A stretch of DNA of 64,000 nucleotides. It comes from Sporosarcina sp. GTDB lineage: Bacteria > Bacillota > Bacilli > Bacillales_A > Planococcaceae. Every line of letters starts with the position of its first letter. Position 1 is the first letter of the stretch. The notes below the pieces were generated by a model, which worked only from the letters and a program-made list of their open reading frames with translations, was not told the DNA's origin and did not search any database. Location: positions 1 to 64,000 of the forward strand of contig JAPFCR010000036.1 in NCBI GenBank assembly GCA_026169375.1, in the 5' to 3' direction. Both the position numbers and the translations under genes were made by a program. Positions 38,472 through 47,735 of this stretch are shown here, piece by piece.

Positions 38472-39076
38472 TCGTTCACCTCACGCCCTGCGACTTCAAT
38501 AATATTTAGTTCTTGAAGCACTTTTGAAAGTTGGGCAATCGGCAATCCCATCACTGCGTAGTAATCCCCGTGAATCTCTTTGACAAACAATGCACCACCA
38601 GACTGAATTCCGTATGCGCCTGCTTTATCGCGCGGATCGCCTGTTTCAATATAAGCGTCGATGATCTTGTCGTCTAGTTCATAAAAAGTGACATTCGTTT
38701 CAGAAACAAATGTATGCACATCACCGCCTGCCGCAATCGCAACAGCTGTAATCACAAGATGTGTTTTCCCTGAGAGTGTCTGTAAAAACAATTTCGCTTC
38801 CGCATCGTCTTTTGGCTTTGGATAAACTTGTCCACCGTAACTCACAATCGTATCCGCTCCAATAACAACTTTACCTACTTCTTGTTTCGCAATTGCGACT
38901 GCTTTTTGAACGGCTAGATTTGTGACATATGTGTGTATTTCTTTTGGCATTGCTTCGAACTCTTCAACTACACCACTCGTCATCGATTGAAAAGGAATGC
39001 CTAGTTTTTGAAGCAATTCTTGTCTTCTCGGCGACTGTGACGCAAGAATTATTTCTCGATTTGTTTTAAAATTCAT
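38468..39076 (-). CDS. maf: Maf nucleoside-triphosphate pyrophosphatase
   Basis: 202 residues. Starts with ILASQSPRRQELLQKLG and has VIGADTIV and DPRDKAGAYGIQ, the standard Maf motifs. House-cleaning pyrophosphatase for modified or pyrimidine dNTP/NTPs; it also affects septation when overexpressed in B. subtilis. Overlaps radC. Confidence 0.95.
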   Translation of the reverse strand: MNFKTNREIILASQSPRRQELLQKLGIPFQSMTSGVVEEFEAMPKEIHTYVTNLAVQKAVAIAKQEVGKVVIGADTIVSYGGQVYPKPKDDAEAKLFLQTLSGKTHLVITAVAIAAGGDVHTFVSETNVTFYELDDKIIDAYIETGDPRDKAGAYGIQSGGALFVKEIHGDYYAVMGLPIAQLSKVLQELNIIEVAGREVNE

Positions 39077-39170
39077 TTCATCCCCTCCTTCCCCTTAGCA
39101 TAATCTCCACGGAAGGATTTGGAAATTGTGTCAAATGAGCAACAACTTGATTTTGCCTATGAATTCTCGG

Positions 39171-39812
39171 TCAAAACGAAATTTTCACACAGCCCTCTTC
39201 ATTCACATAATTCGATAATAAATGTAAGCGAATAACGGTCAAATCATTACTAAATGCGGTAATTGAGTCCATTTTCTTGATGAATTCTGCATCTTGTTTA
39301 TTGTCTTTTTCTGAAATCGACTTTTTTATTTTCGCAAAATCATCTGATTTGAATACGTCTCCTAGATTTCCAGCTAATTGTTCGTCACAAGACTTCGATT
39401 CGACGGAAAACGGTTTTTTAAACGTCTGTTCATCGAGCATTGCTTCTATTTCAGGCTCCGTCTTTCCAACAGCTGACCAAACAAAAAACTGATCGTCTAC
39501 TTGAATAATCGCCGCTGTTGAGAGTGACGAATCTTCAGCGATAAAAGTTGCAGCAGAAGCTGAATTGGTAAACGCACCATGTTGCTTTGCATAAAGCGTT
39601 AATCCGTCGCCCTTCTCACCCTGACTTCCTTCTTCCTTTTCACTCCCAGGTCCAGCTGTTGGAATTTCTTTTTCAATTTCATCTACTGGACGCTTTCCTT
39701 CAGCACCGGCAAAAACAATTCCGACAACGACAATTGCAATAATACCAATGACAATCCCGTGTACCATTGCCATTAAGACTGTCATTTGCGAGTATCTTTT
39801 TCCAAATTTCAT
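39171..39812 (-). CDS. SpoIIB-like SPOR-domain membrane protein
   Basis: About 213 residues: basic N-terminus, one membrane helix (about 15-38), a charged linker, and a region (LTLYAKQHGAFTNSASAATFI through PFSVESK) resembling a SPOR domain. B. subtilis has spoIIB, a SPOR-containing septum protein aiding engulfment, between comC and maf, the same place. Sequence identity with SpoIIB is not obvious by eye, so the assignment depends on position and architecture. GGGGTGGT before ATG at 39812 sets the start. Confidence 0.7.
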   Translation of the reverse strand: MKFGKRYSQMTVLMAMVHGIVIGIIAIVVVGIVFAGAEGKRPVDEIEKEIPTAGPGSEKEEGSQGEKGDGLTLYAKQHGAFTNSASAATFIAEDSSLSTAAIIQVDDQFFVWSAVGKTEPEIEAMLDEQTFKKPFSVESKSCDEQLAGNLGDVFKSDDFAKIKKSISEKDNKQDAEFIKKMDSITAFSNDLTVIRLHLLSNYVNEEGCVKISF

Positions 39813-39898
39813 CTTTACCACCCCGTTTTACTTACAGTAGCAAAGTTCATTTGAAAAATTACAAGACACTTGTCGCCTGCCTCAAAAAACTTCTCGAT

Positions 39899-40654
39899 TT
39901 AAAAAAACAACGTTCCATACCAGTCGACAATTTTCATTCCCCAGAAATACGTAATGACCGCAGCCACCGCAATAGACGGACCAAATGGAATCGGCGTTTT
40001 TCTTCCTTTCCCTGTTTTTCGTAACATGATAACTCCAACGACTGAACCAATTAACGCAGCAAGTACTAATGTAAGAAGCGTTTGCACAGTTCCGAGTACT
40101 AACCCGATCACAAAAAACAATTTAATATCGCCGCCACCCATTCCGCCTTTTGAAACGATGCCAATGAACAATAATAAGCCAAATCCAACAACTGCGCCGA
40201 GTAAACTATCCCACCACGGAGATAATGGGGAAATCCATCGAAGTATGAATAAAACAATCCAAAACGGCAATAACACTTTATTTGGAATAAGCATATAGGC
40301 AATATCTGAAACTGTAATGATGACGAGTAATGAACTAAAAACGAGCGCAACAATTAACTCTGCTTGAAAACCAATCTTATAAAAACTAAGCGCGAATAAA
40401 AGCCCTGTTACAAATTCTACCGTCGGATAAATCGGACTAATCTTCACACCACAATTCCGACATTTTCCGCGAAGAAAAAGATAAGAAAAAACGGGGATCA
40501 AATCAAGCATCCCTAACTTCCGGTCACAAACTGTACAATGAGACGGCGGAGATATAATCGACTCTTTTTTCGGAACGCGTAATCCTACAACATTGAAAAA
40601 AGAACCAAATACAATTCCATATATAAAAAACAACAAGACATAAAGTGCATCCAT
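39899..40654 (-). CDS. comC: prepilin peptidase (A24, PilD/ComC)
   Basis: 251 residues, polytopic. The cytoplasmic loop has two CxxC pairs (CTVCDRKL, CRNCGVKI, about 40-80), marking the N-methylase-containing type, and the catalytic Asp residues are in SDIAYMLIP and GMGGGDIKLF. Cleaves and methylates type IV prepilins on the cytoplasmic side. In B. subtilis comC has this location (spoIIB-comC-folC) and serves ComG pseudopilins; here it is the last gene of a pilus operon, two bases after pilO. Confidence 0.95.
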   Translation of the reverse strand: MDALYVLLFFIYGIVFGSFFNVVGLRVPKKESIISPPSHCTVCDRKLGMLDLIPVFSYLFLRGKCRNCGVKISPIYPTVEFVTGLLFALSFYKIGFQAELIVALVFSSLLVIITVSDIAYMLIPNKVLLPFWIVLFILRWISPLSPWWDSLLGAVVGFGLLLFIGIVSKGGMGGGDIKLFFVIGLVLGTVQTLLTLVLAALIGSVVGVIMLRKTGKGRKTPIPFGPSIAVAAVITYFWGMKIVDWYGTLFF

Positions 40655-40655
40655 T

Positions 40656-41336
40656 TTAATCAGCCTCAGCTTCCGAATAAAATGTCGTTACTTGAAGCGT
40701 CACGATCATCGTCTTATCTGCATCTATCGCTTCCAACTCAGCTTCTCCGCCTTGGCTGAATGAAATATCTTCAATCCGCTTAATCCGTTCGATTGCTTCA
40801 ATTTCTTTAATAAATGTGAGTAAATGTTGATAATCTTGTACTTCAACTTGTAAACTAAAAGACAATAACTTTAACGCTGCTGGTAAAGATTCGATATCGA
40901 TTTTAGTTTCCGGCACATCTTCATCGTCTTCTTCGGTCTTTTCAGCTTCGTCTAAGTCTTCTTCTAATGTTACCCCGTATCCAGATTCAGAAACAAGTCC
41001 GTCATAATTATTAAATGAAATGGACTGAATATTTGCCTCACTGACAAACTCGACTTCTTCTAAAGATAATAATAGTTCACTTACATTTCGATTTTCCGGT
41101 AATTTCTTTCGTAATTCAAACGTATTTACCGGCTCATCTTCCGTTTTGTCATAAGCTGAAATTTCTTCTTCAAGTTGACGGTTTTCGATGGTTAAATGTC
41201 CAATCGAATCCGCGACACTTTTTTTCTGCTCAATTTTAGGATAAACAACATAATAATACAATGCACCTAAAATCACGAGTGCTAAAATACCAATCAGCAA
41301 GACGAGTGTTCTATTTTCATTTATCGTTTCTTTCAT
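40656..41336 (-). CDS. pilO: type IV pilus alignment-complex protein, PilO-like
   Basis: 226 residues. N-terminal membrane helix (about 10-31), coiled coil (about 35-65) and an acidic alpha/beta domain. Position after a PilN-like protein and the topology mark it as PilO of the inner-membrane PilMNO assembly; sequence similarity itself is weak. ATGA overlap with pilN. Acidic insert (EEDLDEAEKTEEDDEDVPE) around residue 130. Confidence 0.75.
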   Translation of the reverse strand: MKETINENRTLVLLIGILALVILGALYYYVVYPKIEQKKSVADSIGHLTIENRQLEEEISAYDKTEDEPVNTFELRKKLPENRNVSELLLSLEEVEFVSEANIQSISFNNYDGLVSESGYGVTLEEDLDEAEKTEEDDEDVPETKIDIESLPAALKLLSFSLQVEVQDYQHLLTFIKEIEAIERIKRIEDISFSQGGEAELEAIDADKTMIVTLQVTTFYSEAEAD

Positions 41337-41917
41337 TTAGCATCACCGTCCGCTTCATGTAAATAATCTAAATCAATAAGTACTTCAAATGTATTTGTAA
41401 ACCGATCGAGCACTTTAAATTGATTTTCATCTTCTAAGGATGTTGGGTCAAATGTACTCATACCGCCCACAATCACATCTTTCACATAAGGACTTCTTAA
41501 TAAATTATCAATATACACGGACACCTCTGTAATCGTTTCAAAATCAACAGAAAAAGAAAGCGTATCTTCTCTAAATGAATAATTTCGTAAATACGCATGT
41601 TCATCTAAATAACGATTCAGCTCGACAATCAGCGGTGACACCGGATAAGAAATCCCTTCAACAAACCGAACAGATGTCTCTAAATCAACACCGACTGGTT
41701 CACGTAATGCGATTAACTCTTCTTCTAATATTTCATTTTCACTCGTTAATACCGATTGTTCACTTCCAAGCGTGTCTATACTTTTTGCGGCAAATATGTA
41801 TTGAACAATCATAAAAATCAGCGCAACGACAAAAAGAGCACCGAATAAAATGACAAGCCAATTACCACTTGCCGACCTTCTTTCTCTTTGCGGCAATAAG
41901 TTTATATCAGGAATCAT
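41333..41917 (-). CDS. pilN: type IV pilus assembly protein PilN
   Basis: 194 residues. The cytoplasmic N-terminal motif INLLPQRER (residues 5-13) that binds PilM is diagnostic, followed by a membrane helix (about 22-46), a coiled coil and a ferredoxin-like periplasm-type domain. Overlaps pilM by 11 bases and pilO by 4. RBS AAAGGAGC. Confidence 0.88.
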   Translation of the reverse strand: MIPDINLLPQRERRSASGNWLVILFGALFVVALIFMIVQYIFAAKSIDTLGSEQSVLTSENEILEEELIALREPVGVDLETSVRFVEGISYPVSPLIVELNRYLDEHAYLRNYSFREDTLSFSVDFETITEVSVYIDNLLRSPYVKDVIVGGMSTFDPTSLEDENQFKVLDRFTNTFEVLIDLDYLHEADGDAK

Positions 41918-42899
41918 TCGGTTCTGCTCCTTTCAAGGAAAGTCCGATCAGTGCCGCATGTTTCGCTCCGTATCCAGGATAATGACTAGATACATAGTCA
42001 TCATCTATCACAATGACTGGGCTATCGATAATGACACGCAGTTCACGCACAATCGTCTCCATATCTGGATGCTCGCCCATCATAATAATTTCATCCACTG
42101 ATTTTTCACCTTTATGTAAAGAGAAACGATAGAAATTTAAAATACGTTCAATTTCATATCCTTGGTCAATGAGTAAACGTTCATACAATTCATGATCCCC
42201 GTCATATACATAGCGGTACCCAACTTCCCCGTCTCCTTTATATGTCCAAGCGTCTTTTGGCGTTTCAATCGATTGATAACGTAAAAAGTCCACTTTCCCG
42301 TCCGAATAAATGCTCATTGAAGCCGCTTGAACAGACCAGTCGACAATTAAATACGTACGGTCTTTTTGTAAATAATTGGTTTCCGCTAAAAAACGGAGAT
42401 TCGCCAAAGCCCGAATCCCTAAATGCGTCGGTTCTAACCGCACGTCTTCATAAAGCCCAATAAGCGTTGTAATATCTTCAGAAGGCACCGCAAATAACAC
42501 GGCTTCCCCTTCCTTCATCCCTTTCGTATCAACATCAATAAGAGGCGCCTCAAATGGTAAATGAATCGACGCACCAATTTCCATTTGAACGTAGCTTTTT
42601 AACTGACCTAACGCAATATCTTCTGGATAATTAAACACCCGCATAAGTACTGCATGATCAGGAACGAAAAAATACAAATCATCTTTCGCAATGCCCCAAG
42701 CTTTCACGAGTTCACTTAACAATTCATAAAACTGCATTTCATCCTGAACAACTTCCTCCTCCACAAGCCCTTCCGGAAGAATCGCTTCATAAACCGAAGC
42801 TGTTTCCATATCTCCATCTATATAATGCAGTGCACGTATGTAAAAATCATTCAACTCAATTGCAACAATTCGCTTTTTCTTTTTGAATCGACTAAACAT
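41907..42899 (-). CDS. pilM: type IV pilus assembly protein PilM (actin-like)
   Basis: 330 residues. Actin/FtsA-like fold; KRIVAIELNDFYIRALHY at the N-terminus and TYLIVDWSVQAASMSIYSDGK (phosphate-2 like) in the middle. Cytoplasmic partner of PilN. GAAGGAG lies seven bases before ATG 42899; the track start six codons earlier is not supported. A 170-base gap with a terminator separates it from the pilin gene, suggesting separate or attenuated transcription. Confidence 0.87.
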   Translation of the reverse strand: MFSRFKKKKRIVAIELNDFYIRALHYIDGDMETASVYEAILPEGLVEEEVVQDEMQFYELLSELVKAWGIAKDDLYFFVPDHAVLMRVFNYPEDIALGQLKSYVQMEIGASIHLPFEAPLIDVDTKGMKEGEAVLFAVPSEDITTLIGLYEDVRLEPTHLGIRALANLRFLAETNYLQKDRTYLIVDWSVQAASMSIYSDGKVDFLRYQSIETPKDAWTYKGDGEVGYRYVYDGDHELYERLLIDQGYEIERILNFYRFSLHKGEKSVDEIIMMGEHPDMETIVRELRVIIDSPVIVIDDDYVSSHYPGYGAKHAALIGLSLKGAEPNDS

Positions 42900-43035
42900 G
42901 AAAAAACTCCTTCCCAATTCTCGGGGTGACAGTTACCCGTTGCCAAAAAAAACCACAAACTGGAACAATCCCTAATCTCAAATAGATTTCACTATTCAGT
43001 ATAATAAACAAACACTTTATTTACTATACTCAATA

Positions 43036-43070
43036 ATGAAAAACTACAGCAGCATAGGCTGCTGTAGTAT
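43036..43070 (-). terminator. terminator after major pilin gene
   Basis: A perfect 11-bp stem ACTACAGCAGC / GCTGCTGTAGT with a four-base loop followed by TTTTTCATT on the minus strand, 15 bases after the pilin stop. Likely to enrich pilin mRNA over pilMNO. Confidence 0.85.
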
Positions 43071-43086
43071 ACTTTTTAACCTCAAT

Positions 43087-43563
43087 TTATTCTGTTCCAA
43101 TCGTATAACTACTATCTGTAATTTGACTACCTTTTTTAGAGTCTTCATTAATCATTTCGATTGTCGCTGTCACAAATTTAACGGTTTTTCCATTTGCAAA
43201 CTCAACATCAGCAGTTAATGCATGTGGTGTTGCAATACTCACTCCAGCATCATCTGGAATCGCTCCAGCCGTCTCTAAATACCCTGCATTCTCTAAACCT
43301 TTAACCGTTACTTCCGTAGTAGTTGCATCAGAACTAGTCGCAATAGTCTCACCTTCAGGATTATCTAAATAATACATTTGCGCCGCATTCAACACGTTTA
43401 AAGCGTCCGCTTTCGCTGCATTATACTTACTATTCGTAATGATATTCCCAATCGCCGGTACTGCAATCGCCGCAATAATCCCTAGAATCACGATGACCGC
43501 TAGCAATTCAACAAGCGTTAACCCTTTTTCGTTTTTAAGTTGCTTTCTTATATTTTTAATCAT
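43087..43563 (-). CDS. major type IV prepilin
   Basis: 158 residues. Class III leader MIKNIRKQLKNEKG is cleaved before LTLVELLAVIVILGIIAAIAV, with Glu at +5. The mature domain is small, Thr/Asp-rich and without Cys. Two starts have good RBSs: ATG 43563 (GGAGG, chosen) and ATG 43608 (GGGAGGTG), the latter adding 15 residues (MNETKENNEKNGG...). The track ORF beyond that runs into a REP-like hairpin and is not coding. Position between pilC and pilM, REP hairpin upstream and strong terminator downstream fit a highly expressed major pilin. Confidence 0.88.
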   Translation of the reverse strand: MIKNIRKQLKNEKGLTLVELLAVIVILGIIAAIAVPAIGNIITNSKYNAAKADALNVLNAAQMYYLDNPEGETIATSSDATTTEVTVKGLENAGYLETAGAIPDDAGVSIATPHALTADVEFANGKTVKFVTATIEMINEDSKKGSQITDSSYTIGTE

Positions 43564-43628
43564 GTTAAAACCTCCATTTTTTTCATTGTTTTCTTTTGTT
43601 TCGTTCATGTTTTCACCTCCCCAGTCCT

Positions 43629-43688
43629 CAGTGCCAGTCACCGACACAATTCGTGGAAGGACTCGAATGGTGTCGGTGACTGGCACTG
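43629..43688. repeat. REP-like perfect hairpin upstream of pilin
   Basis: CAGTGCCAGTCACCGACAC (43629-43647) and its exact complement (43670-43688), plus five inner pairs (attcg/cgaat) after one mismatch, loop tggaaggact. The core with GTGCCAGTCACC resembles the palindromic REP sequences often seen with RAYT (Y1) transposases in Bacillales. Lies between pilC and pilin, 20 bases before the outer pilin RBS. Confidence 0.75.
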
Positions 43689-43794
43689 GAAAACTTCCTC
43701 CCGTTTGTATATACGTTGCGGTGAGTTGGTTCTCTTTGCCGCGCAGATATCCCCGAGTCGCACAAACAGAACGAGCCCAACAAGATGCTACCCG

Positions 43795-45000
43795 TCATAT
43801 CTGCTCAAACAAGCTAAACATTGGCACCATAATCGCGAGGACAATCGTTCCAACAACAACTGCGAGTAACACGATCATAATCGGCTCAATCAGCGACTTA
43901 AGTGTTTCGACTGACCGGTCTACATCATCTTCATAAAAATCGGCCACTTTTTCTAACATATAGTCCAGTTGACCAGTTCTTTCACCGATTCCAATCATTT
44001 GCGTAACAAGTGGTGGAAAGAGCCAGCTTTTTTCAAGTGGACCTGATAATGTATTTCCACCTTCTAGACTACTTCTCGCTTCTAAGATTACTTTTCCAAT
44101 GAGCGGGTTATTTACGACGCGTTCAACAATTGTTAAGGCTTGTAATATTGGAACAGAGCTACTCACAAGTGAAGACAACGTTCGTGTCATTTGTGCAATT
44201 GTTGATTTTTGAAGCAAGCTTCCAAAAATTGGCATGCGGAATAAAAAATAATGTAAGCCAATCTTAAACTGTTGATTATTTTTATAAAGAAAGCGAAGTG
44301 TAATAGGAACAACGATTCCAATAAGTAATATTAACCACCACAAAGATTGGACACCGCCACTGATGCCAAGAACAAAAAGTGTAATCCAAGGTAATTCGGC
44401 ACCCATATCTTCAAACATATCTGCGAACTGCGGTACAATCGTAACGAGTAAGCCGATTGCAACAACGAGAATGACTACGAGTAGAACAGCTGGATACATG
44501 AGTGTCGATTGAACACTTTTTTTCAATCGATTTTGCTTTTCATAATACGTTGCAAGCCGTTCTAATGTCGCATCTAAGTTTCCAGTTGCTTCTCCTACGC
44601 GCATCATATTGATAAAGAGTGGCGGGAATAGTTTATCGTTATGACTTGCTGCTTCTGAAAATGCCGTACCAGACCGCACTTCTTCTTCTATTTGAAACAA
44701 CGCATTTTTCAGTGGTTTACTCGTTGTTTGGTGCGCTAAAATATTCGTTGCATCTACAATCGTAATGCCTGCCCGAATAAGTGTTGAAAACTGACGTAAA
44801 TAGACGACAAAATCTTCTGATTTTAAGCGACTTCCAATTGTAAATTCTTTATGCAAAATACTTGTTGATTCACTTACTTCTCTTGGATTAATCCCTCTAT
44901 TTCTTAATTTTGCGATCGCTTCTCTTTCTGAACTTGCTGTAATGGTTCCTTTTTTCATCGTTCCTGAAGACGTTCTACCATTATATTTAAAAACGGGCAT
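43795..45000 (-). CDS. pilC: type IV pilus platform protein PilC (GspF family)
   Basis: 401 residues, two T2SSF domains (about 65-190 and 268-390), three membrane helices. PVFKYNGRTSSG start, FPPLFINMMRVGEATGNLD and FPPLVTQMIGIGERTGQLD are the duplicated motifs. Inner-membrane platform coupling the ATPases to pilin assembly. ATG overlaps the pilT stop (TAATG). Confidence 0.95.
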   Translation of the reverse strand: MPVFKYNGRTSSGTMKKGTITASSEREAIAKLRNRGINPREVSESTSILHKEFTIGSRLKSEDFVVYLRQFSTLIRAGITIVDATNILAHQTTSKPLKNALFQIEEEVRSGTAFSEAASHNDKLFPPLFINMMRVGEATGNLDATLERLATYYEKQNRLKKSVQSTLMYPAVLLVVILVVAIGLLVTIVPQFADMFEDMGAELPWITLFVLGISGGVQSLWWLILLIGIVVPITLRFLYKNNQQFKIGLHYFLFRMPIFGSLLQKSTIAQMTRTLSSLVSSSVPILQALTIVERVVNNPLIGKVILEARSSLEGGNTLSGPLEKSWLFPPLVTQMIGIGERTGQLDYMLEKVADFYEDDVDRSVETLKSLIEPIMIVLLAVVVGTIVLAIMVPMFSLFEQI

Positions 45001-46040
45001 TAGAAATCTCCTTCAGCCAAATGAGGTTTTGCATCATCGTAAAGAATTTCGTCACGTGAGAGCAAGTGTTGAATGGATGTTTCGAGTGTATGCATGCCTA
45101 AGTCTCTACTTGACTGCATGACGTTTTGAATTTGATGAATTTTTTCAGATCGAATTAAATTGGCAATGGCAGGCACTTGTACTAAGATTTCAGTCGCCGC
45201 AACTCTTCCATTTCCATCCGTTCTAACAAAGAGTCGCTGAGAAACAATGCCCTGTAATACGTTTGCAATTTGTATGCGTATTTGATTTTGTTGATGCGGT
45301 GGGAAAACGTCTATGATTCTATCAATCGTCGTCACCGCACTACTCGTATGAAGCGTCGCTAATACTAAGTGACCGGTTTCTGCCGCTGTAATCGCGGTTG
45401 AAATCGTTTCTAAGTCACGCATTTCCCCGACAAGAATGACTTCTGGGTCTTGCCGAAGTGCCGCACGAAGTCCATTGGCGAAACTATTCGTATCCGTTCC
45501 CACTTCCCTTTGATTGACAATCGAACGATTATGTTCATGTAAATACTCAATCGGATCTTCAAGTGTAATAATATGTTTTGCATATTTTTTATTAATATAG
45601 TCAATCATCGCTGCTAATGTTGTTGATTTACCTGAACCAGTAGGCCCTGTCACTAAAATAAGGCCCTGTGGCTTTTCAGCCAAGTCATATAAAACTTCAG
45701 GCATATTTAACTGTTCAATCGTTGGAATCGAACTTGAAATAAGTCGCGCTGCGATTGAAACTTCTCCGCGTTGGTGAAAAGCGTTCACACGAAAACGGCA
45801 AATGTCTTTTAGTGAATAGTTAAAATCCGTTTCCCCTTTTTCTTTAAACTCTTCTTTTTTACCATCGGGAAGAATCGTATTGACCATGTCAACAAGTTCT
45901 TCTGACGTATATATTTCATCCGTCAATCTTCTTAACATACCGTCAATTCTAAAGACAGCGGGTATGCCGAAAGAAAGATGTAAATCTGATGCGTCTTTTT
46001 CATATGCTTTTGTTAATAATTGAATGATTGTTGATGACAT
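45000..46040 (-). CDS. pilT: pilus retraction ATPase PilT
   Basis: 346 residues. Walker A GPTGSGKSTT (about 130), Asp box ITLEDPIEYLHEH, Walker B VILVGEMRDLET, His box TGHLVLATLHTSSA, and VPAIANLIR near the C-terminus, close to the PilT AIRNLIR motif. Length and the absence of an N-terminal N1 domain favour PilT over PilB. Disassembles pili, allowing twitching or DNA uptake. B. subtilis lacks it. Start: AGGAAGTGAAGAAA then ATG at 46040. Confidence 0.94.
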   Translation of the reverse strand: MSSTIIQLLTKAYEKDASDLHLSFGIPAVFRIDGMLRRLTDEIYTSEELVDMVNTILPDGKKEEFKEKGETDFNYSLKDICRFRVNAFHQRGEVSIAARLISSSIPTIEQLNMPEVLYDLAEKPQGLILVTGPTGSGKSTTLAAMIDYINKKYAKHIITLEDPIEYLHEHNRSIVNQREVGTDTNSFANGLRAALRQDPEVILVGEMRDLETISTAITAAETGHLVLATLHTSSAVTTIDRIIDVFPPHQQNQIRIQIANVLQGIVSQRLFVRTDGNGRVAATEILVQVPAIANLIRSEKIHQIQNVMQSSRDLGMHTLETSIQHLLSRDEILYDDAKPHLAEGDF

Positions 46041-46052
46041 TTTCTTCACTTC

Positions 46053-47717
46053 CTACTCAGATGTTGCGACACGTAACACTTCTTCAATCGTCGTTAATCC
46101 AGCGACGACTTTTGCTAATCCGTCTTCTAACAACGTATGGTCTCCTTGCTCCCGCGCAACTTCTCGAATATTCATACTGCTGTTTTCTAGTAAAATCTGT
46201 TTTCGAATTTTTTCACTGACAACGAGCACTTCATGAATCGCCAAACGTCCTCTGTAGCCCGTATGATTACAAGAAGGACAACCAGCTCCGCGCATGACTT
46301 CTGTTACGTCTAGTCCGTAATCCGTGAAAATTTGCGTTTCATATTCTGTTGGCGTTGTGAGCGTACCGCAGTCACGGCAAATACGACGGACGAGCCGCTG
46401 GGCAATGACGCCAACTAATGAAGGTGATAGTAGAAAGGGTTCCACACCCATATCTGTTAATCTCGAAATCGATTCCGCCGCGCTATTCGTATGAAGTGTA
46501 CTTAACACGAGATGCCCAGTTAAAGAAGAACGAATCGCAATTTCAGCGGTTTCCATATCTCGAATTTCACCAATCATAATGACATCCGGGTCTTGACGTA
46601 AAATTGACCGTAAGCCTGTCGCAAAAGACAAACCAACTTCTTCTCGCACTTGAATTTGGTTAATGCCAGAAAGTTGATACTCAACCGGATCTTCTACAGT
46701 AATAATATTAATCGATTCATCATTTAAATGATTCAGTGCTGCATAAAGTGTTGAAGATTTACCTGAACCCGTCGGCCCTGTTACGAGCACAATGCCATTA
46801 GGTTTTTTTAACATAGTTTGGAATTTCTTCAAATTTTCTGCTGAAAATCCAAGTACTTCTAAATTACTTAACGTACTACTTAAATCGAGGACACGCATGA
46901 CGATTTTCTCTCCGTAAATCGTCGGTAATGTAGAAAGTCGAATATCAATCGGTTTAAAATTAATCACGGATTGAATCCGACCATCTTGTGGCACGCGACT
47001 TTCTGTAATATTTAAGTCACCCATAATTTTAATACGTGCAGTAATAATGTTTTGCATATTTTTAGGAAGTGAACGTTCATCTCGTAACACACCGTCAATT
47101 CGGTAACGTACTTTTAGTTCCGTTTCCCCGGGATCGAAGTGAATATCACTCGCACGCTGGGCAACCGCATTTGCGATAATTTGGTTTACCAGTCTTACAA
47201 TCGGTGAATCTTCATCGGTAATTTGATTTTCATCTTCCAGTTCGGTTGGCATTAAATCATCTAATGCTTCGTCCATCGACTCTTGTAAATCATAGAATTT
47301 TGTAATCGTACGATAGACATCGTCTTTTGCCGCAATACTCGTTTCAATTTGACAACCTGTCGCCATTCGTAATTCTTCAATCGCAAAATAGTCCATCGGG
47401 TCTGCCATCGCAACGAGTAATTTATTGCGGTCACGACGAATCGGCATTAAATTTGCACGTTTTGCTAATTCTTTTGGCACCAACTGAATCAGTTCAGGGT
47501 CGATTGAATATTGGTTTAAATTGACGTGCGGAATGCCAAGTTGAAACTCTAGCACTTCAATCAGTTGTTGTTCTGTAATAAGCTCTCGACTAATTAAATA
47601 GTCTCCTAGTTTTTCTTCATAGCTTTTATTTTTAAGCGCATCTTCTAATTGTTCGGGTTCTAAAACATTTGCTTCAATGAGTAAATCCCCTAAACGTTTT
47701 CGGTTATGAACAGCCAC
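46053..47717 (-). CDS. pilB: pilus extension ATPase PilB
   Basis: 554 residues. MshEN/N1 domain (about 5-150, RLGDLLIEANVL repeated as KLGDYLISREL), Walker A GPTGSGKSST (about 317), ITVEDPVEYQ, VIMIGEIRDMETA, TGHLVLSTLHTNSA, and the zinc tetracysteine CRDCG...CPSC (about 450-485). MshEN domains in some PilB proteins bind c-di-GMP, of interest given the adjacent GGDEF genes. GTG start after GAAGGAAG. Confidence 0.95.
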   Translation of the reverse strand: MAVHNRKRLGDLLIEANVLEPEQLEDALKNKSYEEKLGDYLISRELITEQQLIEVLEFQLGIPHVNLNQYSIDPELIQLVPKELAKRANLMPIRRDRNKLLVAMADPMDYFAIEELRMATGCQIETSIAAKDDVYRTITKFYDLQESMDEALDDLMPTELEDENQITDEDSPIVRLVNQIIANAVAQRASDIHFDPGETELKVRYRIDGVLRDERSLPKNMQNIITARIKIMGDLNITESRVPQDGRIQSVINFKPIDIRLSTLPTIYGEKIVMRVLDLSSTLSNLEVLGFSAENLKKFQTMLKKPNGIVLVTGPTGSGKSSTLYAALNHLNDESINIITVEDPVEYQLSGINQIQVREEVGLSFATGLRSILRQDPDVIMIGEIRDMETAEIAIRSSLTGHLVLSTLHTNSAAESISRLTDMGVEPFLLSPSLVGVIAQRLVRRICRDCGTLTTPTEYETQIFTDYGLDVTEVMRGAGCPSCNHTGYRGRLAIHEVLVVSEKIRKQILLENSSMNIREVAREQGDHTLLEDGLAKVVAGLTTIEEVLRVATSE

Positions 47718-47735
47718 TTCCCCACTTCCTTCCCT

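Noticed and set aside
42918-43020. Possible c-di-GMP riboswitch before pilM
   Set aside because: A short hairpin (cgggtaactgtcaccccg) resembles part of a regulatory RNA or a degenerate REP, but the conserved GEMM-I and GEMM-II motifs are missing.
43564-43686. N-terminal extension of the pilin ORF to 43686
   Set aside because: The sequence before 43608 is the REP-like hairpin, and both RBSs are downstream of it.
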